Shown: positions 20,256 to 30,827 of the stretch, in pieces
Layout: each line of letters opens with the position of its first letter
How positions within the stretch are numbered: position 1 is the stretch's first letter
Source: Mrakia gelida
Lineage: Eukaryota > Basidiomycota > Tremellomycetes > Cystofilobasidiales > Mrakiaceae
Direction: 5' to 3'
DNA length: 64,000 nt
Assembly: GCA_024345305.1 (NCBI GenBank)
Contig: BRON01000002.1
Coordinates: 2,604,001 to 2,668,000, forward strand
Made by a program: the position numbers and the translations under genes
The notes under the pieces: model-generated
The model's database searches: none
The model's input: only the letters and a program-made list of their open reading frames with translations
Told to the model about the DNA's origin: nothing

Positions 20256-23200
20256 ATGTCTGACCAACCCTCCTTCCCTGATCAGAGCACCTCCGACGCT
20301 CTCTCTGCCCTCTCCGCCCTCGCTTCTCAAGCGTCCCTCCATCCAGCGTACGAGTTCTCTTCCAACGAAGACGGAGGGAACCAGAACCTGCAGCTCCACG
20401 ATGGCGAAGGTCAACCTCCTCCTCCTTCCTCAGCAACCAACCTTCCTCACCTCAACCATAACAACGACGACGTAGAAGGACAGTGGGATGCAGCTCAGGA
20501 ACAGACCTTTGCAGAGATGGTAGCGGAGAACGAGGCTCATCAGGCAATCGAGGTGAGTTTGACCGAATCGAGTCGAGAGGTTGGTTGGGATGGCGACCAT
20601 GAGCGGACGCGACGTCGTGAAGGAGCCGATTTGGAGCTTTAGAATCGCTTCAAAAGCCGAGGGATGGTAGAGGAGGTGTAGGGGATCTGATCCTCACCTT
20701 TGAAAAGGTGGATGGGTCTTCCTGTGTGGAGGACGGGCTGAGAGAAGACGACCGACTCATCTCCTTCCCAACCCCTCGGAGACGAGCCCTCCCTTCACGT
20801 TCGACCTCTCCTCGTCCTCAAGTGCTCATCCCCAACCTCCTTTGTATGGCTCATGATCCAGGCGGCCGCTCGATCTGGGAACGGTCACCTTCTGGACGCT
20901 GCTGGCCATCCGGCTGACCTCAACGAAGGAGGAGAAGGCTCTCGAGCTCACGAGCAGGTCGTCCAAGCGTGAGTTCTTCCGTCCGTCGACTCGGTCGCGA
21001 GAGAGTGTACGGGGGAATGTTCTGAATAACCTGTTCGTCTCTACTGCTCTACTCTCAGCATTCACGCTGCCTCTCAAGCTCAAGCTCAAGCTGCTCAAGC
21101 TGCTGGAAACGCTTCAGGAGGAGGACCTGGGAGCGGTATGGACTCCAACGAACTCGGAGCTGGAGGCTCTCAGACCGGAGAGAAGAAGCCGAAGAAGATT
21201 CGAGCTCGTGAGTATCCTCCTTATAAGCCTTGAAGTTTGCAGCTGAGACGAAGCTCACGCTCGTTTCCCCTCCCTCTTCCCTCAGCTGGCACCACCGTCA
21301 CCAACCCCTTCGCTCATCAATGGCTCCTCGAGAACTACGTCCCATCTCCTCAGACCACCATCCAGAGAACATCCATGTACGCTAGCTACGTTTCGGTCTG
21401 CGAGGCCAGCGACGTCAAGGTCAGTTTCATTCCTTTCGCTCTCTCCTCGTCGCAACTCTGAATCGATAGACTGAGGCTCTTTCTTTTCACTCTCAGCCCG
21501 TCAACGCCGCTACGTTTGGAAAGTCCATCCGATCCACCTTTGAGAACGTGAGGACACGGAGGCTTGGGAACCGAGGGAACAGCAGATACAACTGTGAGTC
21601 GCGTCTTCTCTTCCTTGGCTTCCCTCGCCCTCCCGCGTTCGACGAGCAGTGCTGATCCCACCTTCGCTCTTCCTTCTTTTCTTCCTCTAGACTGTGGGAT
21701 CAAGGCGTTCACTCAAGCTGAGCTCGACCGACTCGTCCAGTTCGGAAACGTCACGACCGAGAACGGAGCGATATGCCCTACGAAGGTCAAGAGGAAGAAG
21801 ACGAACCCGTCCGACCCTGCCGACGTCTCGATGGAGGATGCTGCAGATGGTGACGACGACGAGAACGACGAGGATGGATTCGACGACGACGAGGAGGATG
21901 AGTTTGAGGACGACGAGGATGATCTTCTGCCTGCTCACAACAGGAGCGCACCGTCCAACACTGGGTGAGTCTTCGACGCGACTTTCGTCTTCTCCGACGA
22001 ACAAAGAGCTGACCCTGTTCTTTTCTCCTCCCTCAGCCCCAAGGCTTCTTCGTCGAAACGAACTCCCGGGAAGACGACCAAGCCTGGAACCGTCCACATC
22101 GTCGAGATCGAGATCAACGGACAATGGGTTCCTCACATCCCCGACGGAAACGACGGATACGTCCCCTCCGACTCGAAGGGAAACCCTCTCGTCCCTCTCC
22201 CTCCTCCTCTCGGCTCAGACATCGCCTCAACTTCAGCATCAGCAGCACCCCCCACCCAAGCAGCCTACGGCGCCGTCCAAGAAGCAACTTCGACTTCGAA
22301 CGGACCCGCTCGACCCAAGCGAAACCGAAACTCCCTCGCTCCCGAGATCGTCGCTTCGATGTTGGACGACTCGGACACTCCGTCGACGACGCCGAAAGGA
22401 AAGAAGAGAGGTCCTCCGAAGGAGGGAGATGGAGAGTGGGCTGGAGCTGCGAAGGTCTCGAAGAAGCCGAAGGTCGGAGGTGGTGCTTCTGCGAAGTCGA
22501 CGCCTAAGGGGAAGGGGAAGGGTGTCGGGAAGACTACTGAGCCCAAGGTGGTGAAGAAGGATGCGTTGACTGAGGGGTTTGATCAGCTGAGAGATGTTGT
22601 TCCAGCTCTGAGAGCCGTCTTGTGAGTCTCGCCGCGTCGCGTCTCCTCGACTTTTCTCTTTCCGCGTTCGATCTCGCTTCTGACGCTCTTATTCGCCCTT
22701 TTCCTCTTTTGCAGCCGTACAACTACTCCCCTCACCCAGGCGATGGACACGCCCGATCCTGCGACTGGTTTGATCGATGGAATCCTCCCCGTTTCGACCC
22801 TCAAGGAGTCCAAGGTCACCATCCTCGTTACCGCGAAGAAGTACATCGACCATCTCGACAAGGAGAGACAGAAGACGGAGAGGGCTAGGAAGGGATTGGA
22901 GGAGTTCATCAAGAAGATCGAAGGAGGTGTTGAGGCGTTGCGAGGCTGGAGAGAGGTTCGTTCAGTCTCGCTGCTCCCGACCACGACGAATTCTTGCTGA
23001 TCTTCTTTCTCCTTCGGCTTCTTCGATCGGACAGTACTTCGAGGTCTCGGAGAAGGCCCTCGTCGAGGAAGAGCAAGCTGCACGCGCCATCGCTGCCGCC
23101 GCTGCACTTCCTTCGGTCCCATCCCTCCCAGATCTTCAAGATCAGAACGCTCTCGCAGGTCCCTCTTCCCTCTCCGGATACGATCCCAACCTCGACCCTT

Positions 23201-23981
23201 CCCTCCTTCACCACGACCTCCAAACTGAAGGCTCCTCCTCCTCGAACCACTTCTCCGACCCGTCCAACCCCTACGGAAACCTCCTCCTCCACGGCAACAA
23301 CGAGCACTTCGAGGAACAACAGCACTACGAGCAAGCGCCAGGTCCGGCACCCTTCGATACCTCGTCGTTCGCCCTCGCCGCTCTCGCTCCAGCTCTGGGT
23401 CCAGCCCTCGCCGCCGTCGCCGATCATCAAGGAGAGGACGTTCCAGAGTCAGAGGAGGCACGAAAGGTGGCCGAGACGAGACTCAAGAACAGGAGGAAGC
23501 AGCAGCAGTACCGAGAGAAGCAGAAGTCGAAGATGCTGGTTCGTCTCATCTCTTTCTTTCGTCGCGACCTCCTCCCGCCACCCACCTTTCCTTCCGCTCT
23601 CTTGCCCGTGAGATCGACGAGAGCTGACCTTCCTTCTCCTCTTGTCTCTACCAGGATCTCGAGGAGCAGATACGTCAAATGGCGCAGAACCAAGCCTCGT
23701 CGTCCGCGTCGTCGTCTCAGCAGCACCCCTACCCCGACCAGCAACACGACGCCAACGAGCACCAACTCCAAGAGGATCAGAACCAGGCTCTTCTCCATCT
23801 CGGCCAGCAGTTCAAGCAGGAAGCCTTCGAGGAGCAGAACGAACGCGGGGAAACCCTTCGCGATCTCTTGAGCCAACAGGAGGAGCTCCAGCAGCAGCTC
23901 GGGAACCAGGAGGAAGATCAGTTCTACGACCAGCTGGACGAGGACCAGGAGCTCGATCAGCTCAACGAAGAGCAGGAGTAG
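20256..23981 (+). CDS. RFX-domain protein with HLH and C-terminal bZIP
   Basis: Predicted nuclear regulator of 904 residues with three DNA-binding-type domains. Exons: 20256-20552, 20862-20968, 21059-21207, 21286-21419, 21497-21593, 21691-21964, 22037-22621, 22715-22955, 23035-23538, 23655-23981. The RFX winged helix spans about 185-265: TNPFAHQWLLENYV, PVNAATFGKSIRSTF, TRRLGNRGNSRYNYCGI, all canonical blocks. A very acidic linker follows (21830-21930). HLH: helix 1 FDQLRDVVPALRAV (about 533-548), loop with ATGLIDGILPVST, helix 2 SKVTILVTAKKYIDHLDKE (about 578-597). bZIP: RLKNRRKQQQYREKQKSKM near 775-795, then DLEEQIRQM. Domain order is confirmed by uninterrupted reading frame inside exon 7 (linker into helix 1) and in-phase GT-AG introns. 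The 309-nt intron 1 is the longest in the gene. The C-terminus is Gln/Glu-rich. Confidence 0.8.
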
Positions 23982-24522
23982 CTGCAGCCTCAGGATTGGA
24001 GGAAGGGAAGGTGGTCGCGTCGTCGTTCGTTTAGGGTTGGGTTTGGGTTCTCCCGTTCGTTTTGCTTTCGTCTCGTTTGATTTCGTTGTTCTTTCACTCC
24101 TTTTTCTTGCTCGCTATTCGTCTCTCTTCGTTAGCTGTCGATCTGAGGTGCACCACTAGTTTTTCTTAGGTCGAGGCGCGTTTCAGTTCGTCGACTTGGA
24201 CTTTTTCTTCTTTAACCTCTCCGTGAGTTCGGTTTCAAACCTACGATGTCGAAGACCGCGTGTTCCTCATCACCTCCAGGTTCGGAAGACAACATCAGTA
24301 TCTCAACCGAAATTTTTCGAGAGAGAAAGCACCTGTCAGAGCGAAACCGCAAGCTTTCCTCGTCATCGGCTCCTGCGCGATCTCGCGAGCTTCCCCTCCT
24401 CCTCCTTCAACCTCTTCATCCATCTTCTCTCTCCCAACCATCAGCACAGAGGTTTCCTTTCCCTCTCGCTATCTATCCCCTCTCTCCGACCATCAGCCCA
24501 GAAGCGTCCAGCTCCGTTCGCC
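23982..24522. other. Intergenic region upstream of the HSL-type hydrolase
   Basis: 541 bp between two plus-strand genes: 3' flank of the RFX-HLH-bZIP gene (T-rich around 24040-24120) and promoter of the hydrolase. No RNA gene or repeat recognised. Confidence 0.5.
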
Positions 24523-27500
24523 ATGCCTCTCCCTCTTTCTACGCCTGTTATTGCCGTTCACACTGCTCCCAAGGTGAGTTGGTGTTCTTGCGAGCGAGCG
24601 AGGAAGATCGAGGTCTTCGTCGACGAGGCTGACTCCCTCTCACTCCTCATCTCCCTCTCCTCTTCCCCACTTTTCTTCTCAGGTGATCTCTACGTTCTTC
24701 ACGCACTTCTCGCAAGCTCATTCTCGCCATCGAGCAGCGAAGAAGAAGGCGAAGGCCAAAGCTGCTCTCGCATCCGAAGCCGGAGACCAAGGAATCCAGG
24801 GAAGCATCTACGAAGGGAAGCATGGGGATGGAGAGGAGTGGGAGACTCCAGAGAAGGTCAGTACTGTAGCAAGAAGGGAGAGAAGATGAGCTTGTTGGTC
24901 GAGCTCCGAGCGAGCGTCGACCTCGGCTCCCCTCCTTCCTTCGATCCATCCCACCCTGAAACGCTCGAGGAGCTGACTTTTCTGCACACATCTCGTTGGG
25001 GCTTTACAGGAGCTCTCGTATCGAGAAGGGCTTCAGATCGTCAAAACCTTCCTCAAGACAGCGAAGAGCCACACCGTCGAGGAACTGCAGGTGAGTGTTG
25101 AGCTCACTCGATCTTCCTTCGTTCCCTCCGAGCTGCATCTCTCCCGAGAGCTGATCCGAGCCTCTCTTTCGTTTTCGCCCATTCCTAAAGGCTTTCACTG
25201 CTATGCACGTCCCCTACCCTTCCTGGGTGAGTTGTTTTGATCCGTCTCGCTGCTCAGCTCGTGAAGAAGAAGCTTCGGACGGGCGCCGACAAGAACGCGT
25301 CGAGCTTATCGACCCGTTCCTCTCCTCCCCTCCCTCTTTTAGATCCATCTCACCCACGTCACCATCCCAGATCCCTCCATCCTCAAAGCTGCAGACATCA
25401 TCACCTCTCACTTCAACACGCACTACGGCCCCACCGGTCTCGCCGACATCGGAGGAGGAGAATGGTGGAAAGTTCGAGGCAGATCGTTGGGTTCGTTCTC
25501 GTCTCGCGTCTCCCTTCTTCCCTCCCCCTCCTTCTTCGCGTCCTCGGGTCATTCAAGAGACTGACGTTCGCTTTTTCGGGTCTGTGAACAGAGGGCGAGT
25601 GGATCGAGATGAAGAGAGACTTCCTTCGTAGGACGACGCTGAAGGTCTCGGAGGTCATCGAAGAGGACTCGGAACTCAAGGCGGACGGAGGAGCTCAGCG
25701 AGCGAAGGAGAAGGGAGACCGAGTGATTCTCTATGTTCACGGTGGGGCGTACTTCTTCAGCTCTCTGGATACCCATCGATACCAGATTCAACGACATGGT
25801 ACGTTCCGCGTTCTGGTTTCCCGACTCGCTCGACGCGTCGTCTTTTCACGATCCCAGACCTCACACGCTTCTCACTTTTATTCTTTCATCCAGCTCGAAA
25901 ACTCGGAGGTCGCGCCTTCGCTCCCTCCTATCGATTGGCTCCTCAGTACCCCTTCCCCTGCGGTCTTCACGACGTCCTCGCTTCCTACCTCTTCCTCCTC
26001 AACCCTCCTCCAGGATCGTCTCAAGCAGCTATCCCGGCTTCGTCGATGTGAGTTCGTCTGTTTTCGAGTCGACCTTCTTTTTCTCCTGCTGATCTCTCGC
26101 ACCTTCGCTTCGTTCTGCAGCGTCTTCTCCGGTGACTCTGCCGGAGCAGCTCTCCTCCTCTCCCTCCTCGTCGTCATTCGAGACTCTGGAGGAACCGTTC
26201 CCATGCCAGCCGGAGCCTGCTTGATCTCGCCTTGGGTGGATCTCACGCACTCGATGAAATCAATTATGGGACCAGATGCTGGAGACTACGTACGTCGAGG
26301 TCGATCTGGCGAGGGAAGGTCGCGTCGACGACGTTTCGCTGACCTCCCTCCTCCTGTTTCTGTGTGTGCCACGACAGATCCCATCGGAAGGCTTCCACTA
26401 CGCTCCCTCGGCTGGCTGGCCTCCCATCAAAGGGGAGAGCATCGAGGTCACGATGAAAGACAAGGACGGGAAGGAGTATCAGAAGGTTCTCGATGATCAG
26501 GTCCAGCTGTACACGTCCAACAAGTTCGTTCGAGGCCGTTCTCTCTTTTCCACCTCTCTCTCGCCACTCTGACCCCTTCATATCCCTTCCTTTTCAGCCT
26601 TCTCACCCATCCTCTCGTCTCGCCGATCAACCAAGGATCTCTCGGAGGTCTCTGCCCCCTTATGATCGTGAGCTCGTCGTCGCGCTCTTCATTCCCCTCC
26701 ACTTCGTTTGATTACTGACGCGGCTTCTCCTTCTCTTCTACTCCAGATGGGCGGCTCTTCCGAGCTCCTTCGAGACGAGATGACCTTCGTTGCTCACAAG
26801 GCGGCTCACCCTCAACGATACCCTCCGAGCTCGACCATTCTCAAGAAGTACCCCATCCAGGCCGAGCTCGTCGACGCGTTCCCTCCGACCAAGGTTCATC
26901 TCCAGGTCAGTCGGAACTCTACTACTCGTGCTGCTCGAGCGAGAGAGGGGAACGAAACGAAACCACGAGATGGAGGTCGGCTCTTCCTCGAACCGAAGCT
27001 GATCGACCGCTTTCCTTCTTCCCTCTAAAACCTCTTCAGATGTATGACGGCTGCGCTCACGTCACGCCTACCCTCTCGTTCACGAAACCTGCGAAGTGGA
27101 TGTATCGAGCTGCCGCCAAGTGAGTTTGTCGACCACCGAGCTTTCTTCTCGATCTCGACTGACCGAGTCCCTCCTCTTTCTCCTCCAAGCTTCAACATCT
27201 GGGCTCTCACTACTGCTCGAATCATCGAGGAACGAGGAGGAGTCAAGTCTCACCATCATCATCAGCATCCTTCTCGAAAGTCTACCAAGACGAGCCCGTC
27301 CGACTCCCCTCCCACGACTCGAAGCAACACCGGGTCTCTCCCCGACTCGCCTGCCATGTCCTCCAACCCCAGCTCCTCCTTCACTCCAGCCACCACCGTC
27401 TCACCCACCGCTTCCACCTCCGATCTCAACAAGGAAGGAGACGAAGGTCCTACCATCGCTCCCTCGATCTCGGACACCGTCCACGACCTCGCCAACAAGC

Positions 27501-28414
27501 TCGACGCCGTTTCGGACGCTGGGAGCGAGGAATCGTCGGACTCGGACTACGACTCGGACAACCCTCCCTTCCCTGAGTCGGAACTCGTGACCGTGACGGG
27601 AACAGAGAAACGATTCGTGAACTCGATGATCCGAGAACGCGTCTCGATCCGAGGAAGGATTCGTCCGTTCGAGCCCGTCGAGCAGTGCGATTCCTTCGTA
27701 GGGTTGGATCTCGAGCAGGTCGGATCGGTTCATGGAGATGGCCCTATCGTGGGATGGTTGAAGGCTAGAGAGGAGTGGTGAGTCGTCTTCTTTTTCGTCT
27801 TTGAAGTCCTCGACGTCGAACTTCGACGCGTCCTCTGACGCGAGCCTTTGCCTCTTTCGCTCCTCCTCCCCAGGGACCTTAAATTCTCCAAATCCCTCTC
27901 CAAACACCGCTCCACCAAAATGGCCGACCGAGCCCTCGCTTCCAAATCAGGCTACCTCACCGGAGCTCTCACCAACGACACCCCTCCCTTGTGCTCCATC
28001 GCCTCCTTCCACGACCAAACCGCCGCTCGCCTCTACGGCAAATCCGTCGACGAAGTCGGTCGTCGAGGACAATCCGTCTCTGGACTCCTCGGAGTTTGGA
28101 TGAAGGCTGGACAGAAGGAGGAAGAGACTCGATCGTCCTCGGACGAGATCAGGAAGATGGAACAGCAGCTCGAGGATGTGGGGATTTCGAAGGATGCTCA
28201 GAGGGTGATTGGGGATAAGAACGAGGAGAGTGTGGTGAAGCATTTGGTTAAGGAAGGGGTGGAGGTGAAAGAGGAGGTGGACCCTGGGTTGGGGGTGGAG
28301 GAGGTGACGAGGAAGAGTTTTGAGGAGGAGGTGGATAAGGAGGTGGAGACGGGGACCGCGAGCAGGAGGAGGTCAATAGATTTGGTTGGGGCGATGGTTG
28401 GGAAGAGGGAGTGA
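24523..28414 (+). CDS. Hormone-sensitive-lipase-type alpha/beta hydrolase with long C-terminal extension
   Basis: Putative esterase or neutral lipase, 867 residues. Exons: 24523-24573, 24683-24856, 25010-25090, 25191-25226, 25343-25490, 25592-25798, 25894-26047, 26121-26289, 26378-26523, 26598-26667, 26747-26905, 27040-27119, 27190-27777, 27874-28414. The HSL-family oxyanion motif is [14 protein letters not shown]; the nucleophile elbow is [11 protein letters not shown]. The acid residue is probably in the [11 protein letters not shown] segment and the catalytic His in [10 protein letters not shown]. The hydrolase fold ends near ITTAR-type helix [16 protein letters not shown]. About 370 further residues are Ser/Pro/Asp-rich then charged and helical; they match no domain I know. 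In an oleaginous yeast an HSL-type enzyme could act at lipid droplets, but nothing here proves location or substrate. The 25227-25342 intron is less certain than the others. Confidence 0.85.
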
Positions 28415-28760
28415 GGAGGTTGTGGTGTAGTGTAGTAGCTACGTAGATGGGCCTCTCGTTCTTTCTCTTTTGACTGGTCACCTATGCTTTTCTCTTCGAC
28501 GCGACGCGTCTCGATATACACACGTTCTCTTTCGTTCCTCCTTCTTTGCTGCGCGTGCGTAGTAGAGAGTCCTGACCATCAATAAGTAGCGAGAGGAAAG
28601 AAGAAGAAAAAACGAGAGGAGCGAACGAGTGGTGAGGTTCGAGGGTAAGGGGAGGTCGTTTCGAGAGTACAAGAAAGAAAGGACGAGCGAGCGAGATAAC
28701 GAGAAACGACAAAGGGAACAACGCGACCGGGCGAGACGACCGTAAGAAGAGCGACGAAAA
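28415..28760. other. Convergent intergenic region
   Basis: 346 bp between the stop codons of the hydrolase and the copper transporter. Contains GACGCGACGCGTC near 28498-28510. Otherwise nothing recognised. Confidence 0.55.
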
Positions 28761-29903
28761 CTAGCAGTGAGACCCCTGAGCTGATCCTTGTCTGTTGTGG
28801 GAGGCACCGAACCTACGCAATCCAAGAAATGGGAAACGAAAGTCAGTGTCGCGTCGAGTTCGTTCTCGAAGTCAAGGGAACGAGCTCACCTTCCCCAGAA
28901 GAACTCCCCGATAGCGAGTCCAGCGACGACGCTGAGGAAGAACCAGAAGTTGAAACTCCTACGAGCGTCGAACGAGGAGGAAGTTCAGTCAAGTCAGTCT
29001 CGCACTCGTCGTCCCTCCCCTCCCTCGCCAGATCGTCCCCAAACGAAAACGACTCACATAACTGCCAGCATCAACAACAACCCCAACCCAGACTGGACTG
29101 CCTGCAGCCCAGCTCTCATCGCGTCCCTCCCGAGCTTTCGAGGCTGGACCCAGGCGGCAGCAGGACCTCGGGAGGGAAGAAGATCTTTCATTCGAGGCGA
29201 GACGACCAGCGTCTCGTTCTCGTTGTTCTTGGGGTTGTTGAGAGGGATGGTAGGCATGGAGTCGGCGGAGGTGGAGATGTTGTAAGTTGAGGAGGAGGGG
29301 TTGAGGTGAGGTTGAGCTCTGTGGGGGAAGGAACGAGAACAAATGGAGCGAGGTGAGAGGAGGGAACGAGGTGCGAGGAAAGGGAGAGAGGAAACGAACT
29401 GGAAGGACCATTTGGCTTCGGCTGCTGCTCGGACGGCGTTGATCTGGGAGCGAGAAGTGAAAGGGCAGGGGATGAGTATACGAGACGAAATAAAAGGAGA
29501 GGAAGAGTAGGAGGAAGGCAACAGAGGAGAGGAGAACTCACGGCTCGATCAACAATGCCAAGAACGACGAGCACGATGCAGGCAGCAACGACGGCTCCAG
29601 CAGAGGTGGGAGTCCAGGTTTCGAAGAGGAGCGTATCTCCGAGAGAGAAGTGGAACCACCTGCGAGGACAGGAGGGCGAACGAGAGGTCAGGATGCGGTT
29701 TGATCTGGTTCGCTCGAGTCGTCGAAAGAGCATTGAGGGAAACTAGGAGAGAGCAGAGACACTCACATCTTCATCATCCCCATGCTCTCACCAGCACCTT
29801 CGTCCATCCCAGGCATGGTAGCGTGGTCCTCATCTCCTTGAGCTGAGACGAGAACGACGAGGGAGAGGAGGAGGGCGAGGAGAAGCGAGGAGTTGATGGC
29901 CAT
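28761..29903 (-). CDS. Ctr-family copper transporter
   Basis: High-affinity Cu(I) uptake protein (SLC31/Ctr), trimeric in the plasma or vacuolar membrane. Exons: 29903-29767, 29659-29542, 29443-29400, 29318-29058, 28958-28890, 28812-28761; 226 residues. A signal-peptide-like hydrophobic start (LLLALLLSLVVLVSAQG) is followed by a Met-rich ectodomain with MPGMDEG and MGMMKM. TM1 follows WFHFSLGDTLLFETW; a cytosolic loop of about 90 residues; TM2 contains the selectivity motif MLAVM (M-x3-M); TM3 has GLAIGEFFWG (GxxxG packing motif). The C-terminus ends GSHC, comparable to the terminal Cys/His copper-binding tails of other Ctr proteins. It is divergent from the RDEL-ending gene across 924 bp. 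Confidence 0.9.
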
Positions 29904-30827
29904 CTTGTGAAGGAGTAGAGTAGTAGGCTGAGTGGAGCTGAACGAGAGGTGGCGAAGAAGGTGATGGTTGGAAGGGAAGGAAGACAAGGTGGCGATGAGG
30001 AGACGAGGGGCATGATTTGGGACCGAGGAAGAGGAGACGAGGGAAAAGACGCGACGGCGTCGAACTCCCTCCCTTCGCTGCCAAATCGATCCGGTCCTTC
30101 GAGAGGAGAAGGGGAAGCTCGACGAGCTGGTAGTGATCAGCTCCCATCCCCATGGAAGACGCAGAAATCGAAGGAGAGCTTCCTGATTGCTGTTTCGCCT
30201 TGACGACGAGAAGTCTTGGACGAGAGCGAGGCCTTTTGAGGTGAAGCGCCCTTTGTGCTGAGGAGTTCCTGAGGGCAAGGAAGAGAGCTGAGAGAGGATA
30301 GAGCACACTGGAGCACGACCTGAAGCTGAGTTGGCAAGAGCTCGTCGAGATGAGTACGAAGAACGAGAAAGAGTGAGGGAAGAGGGCTGAAGGTGAACGA
30401 GGGAGCTGGAGGAGTTCGGTGCATGAGCTCGAAGCTTGAGAGGCGACTCGAGAGATGATTGGGCGGGAGCTGAGTGCCTGATGGTGCTTATAGCAGGGAG
30501 GGGGTACGTATGTGGGAACAGAAGGTCATCTCGGACGACAAAAGGAAACGAAGGAACGGTCGAGCTCACCTTCGACGAGAGTTGTGTGTTGACCGAGAGC
30601 TGGGTCGACGAATGGAAGCATACTCGAAGCGAGGCGAGATCAGACGATTGGATGCATACTGAGCTCCCTTTCAGCGCCAAAAAGTCAGTCATAGACCAAG
30701 GTTGTGGTCGTTAGGGAGTTGAGAGCGACGCGCGAACCCAAACCGCTTTCAGAACGACCTGTCTCCTCCTCGCTCCAAACCCTCAGCACCGACCCACCTC
30801 CTTCTTTTCGACGACCCCTTCTCAGCT
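29904..30827. promoter_or_regulatory. Divergent promoter region copper transporter / RDEL-ending gene
   Basis: 924 bp between divergent starts. The minus-strand frame of the copper transporter stays open far upstream, but the sequence is Ser/Leu-rich low complexity and unlikely to be coding. I did not find a clear copper-response element. Confidence 0.4.
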
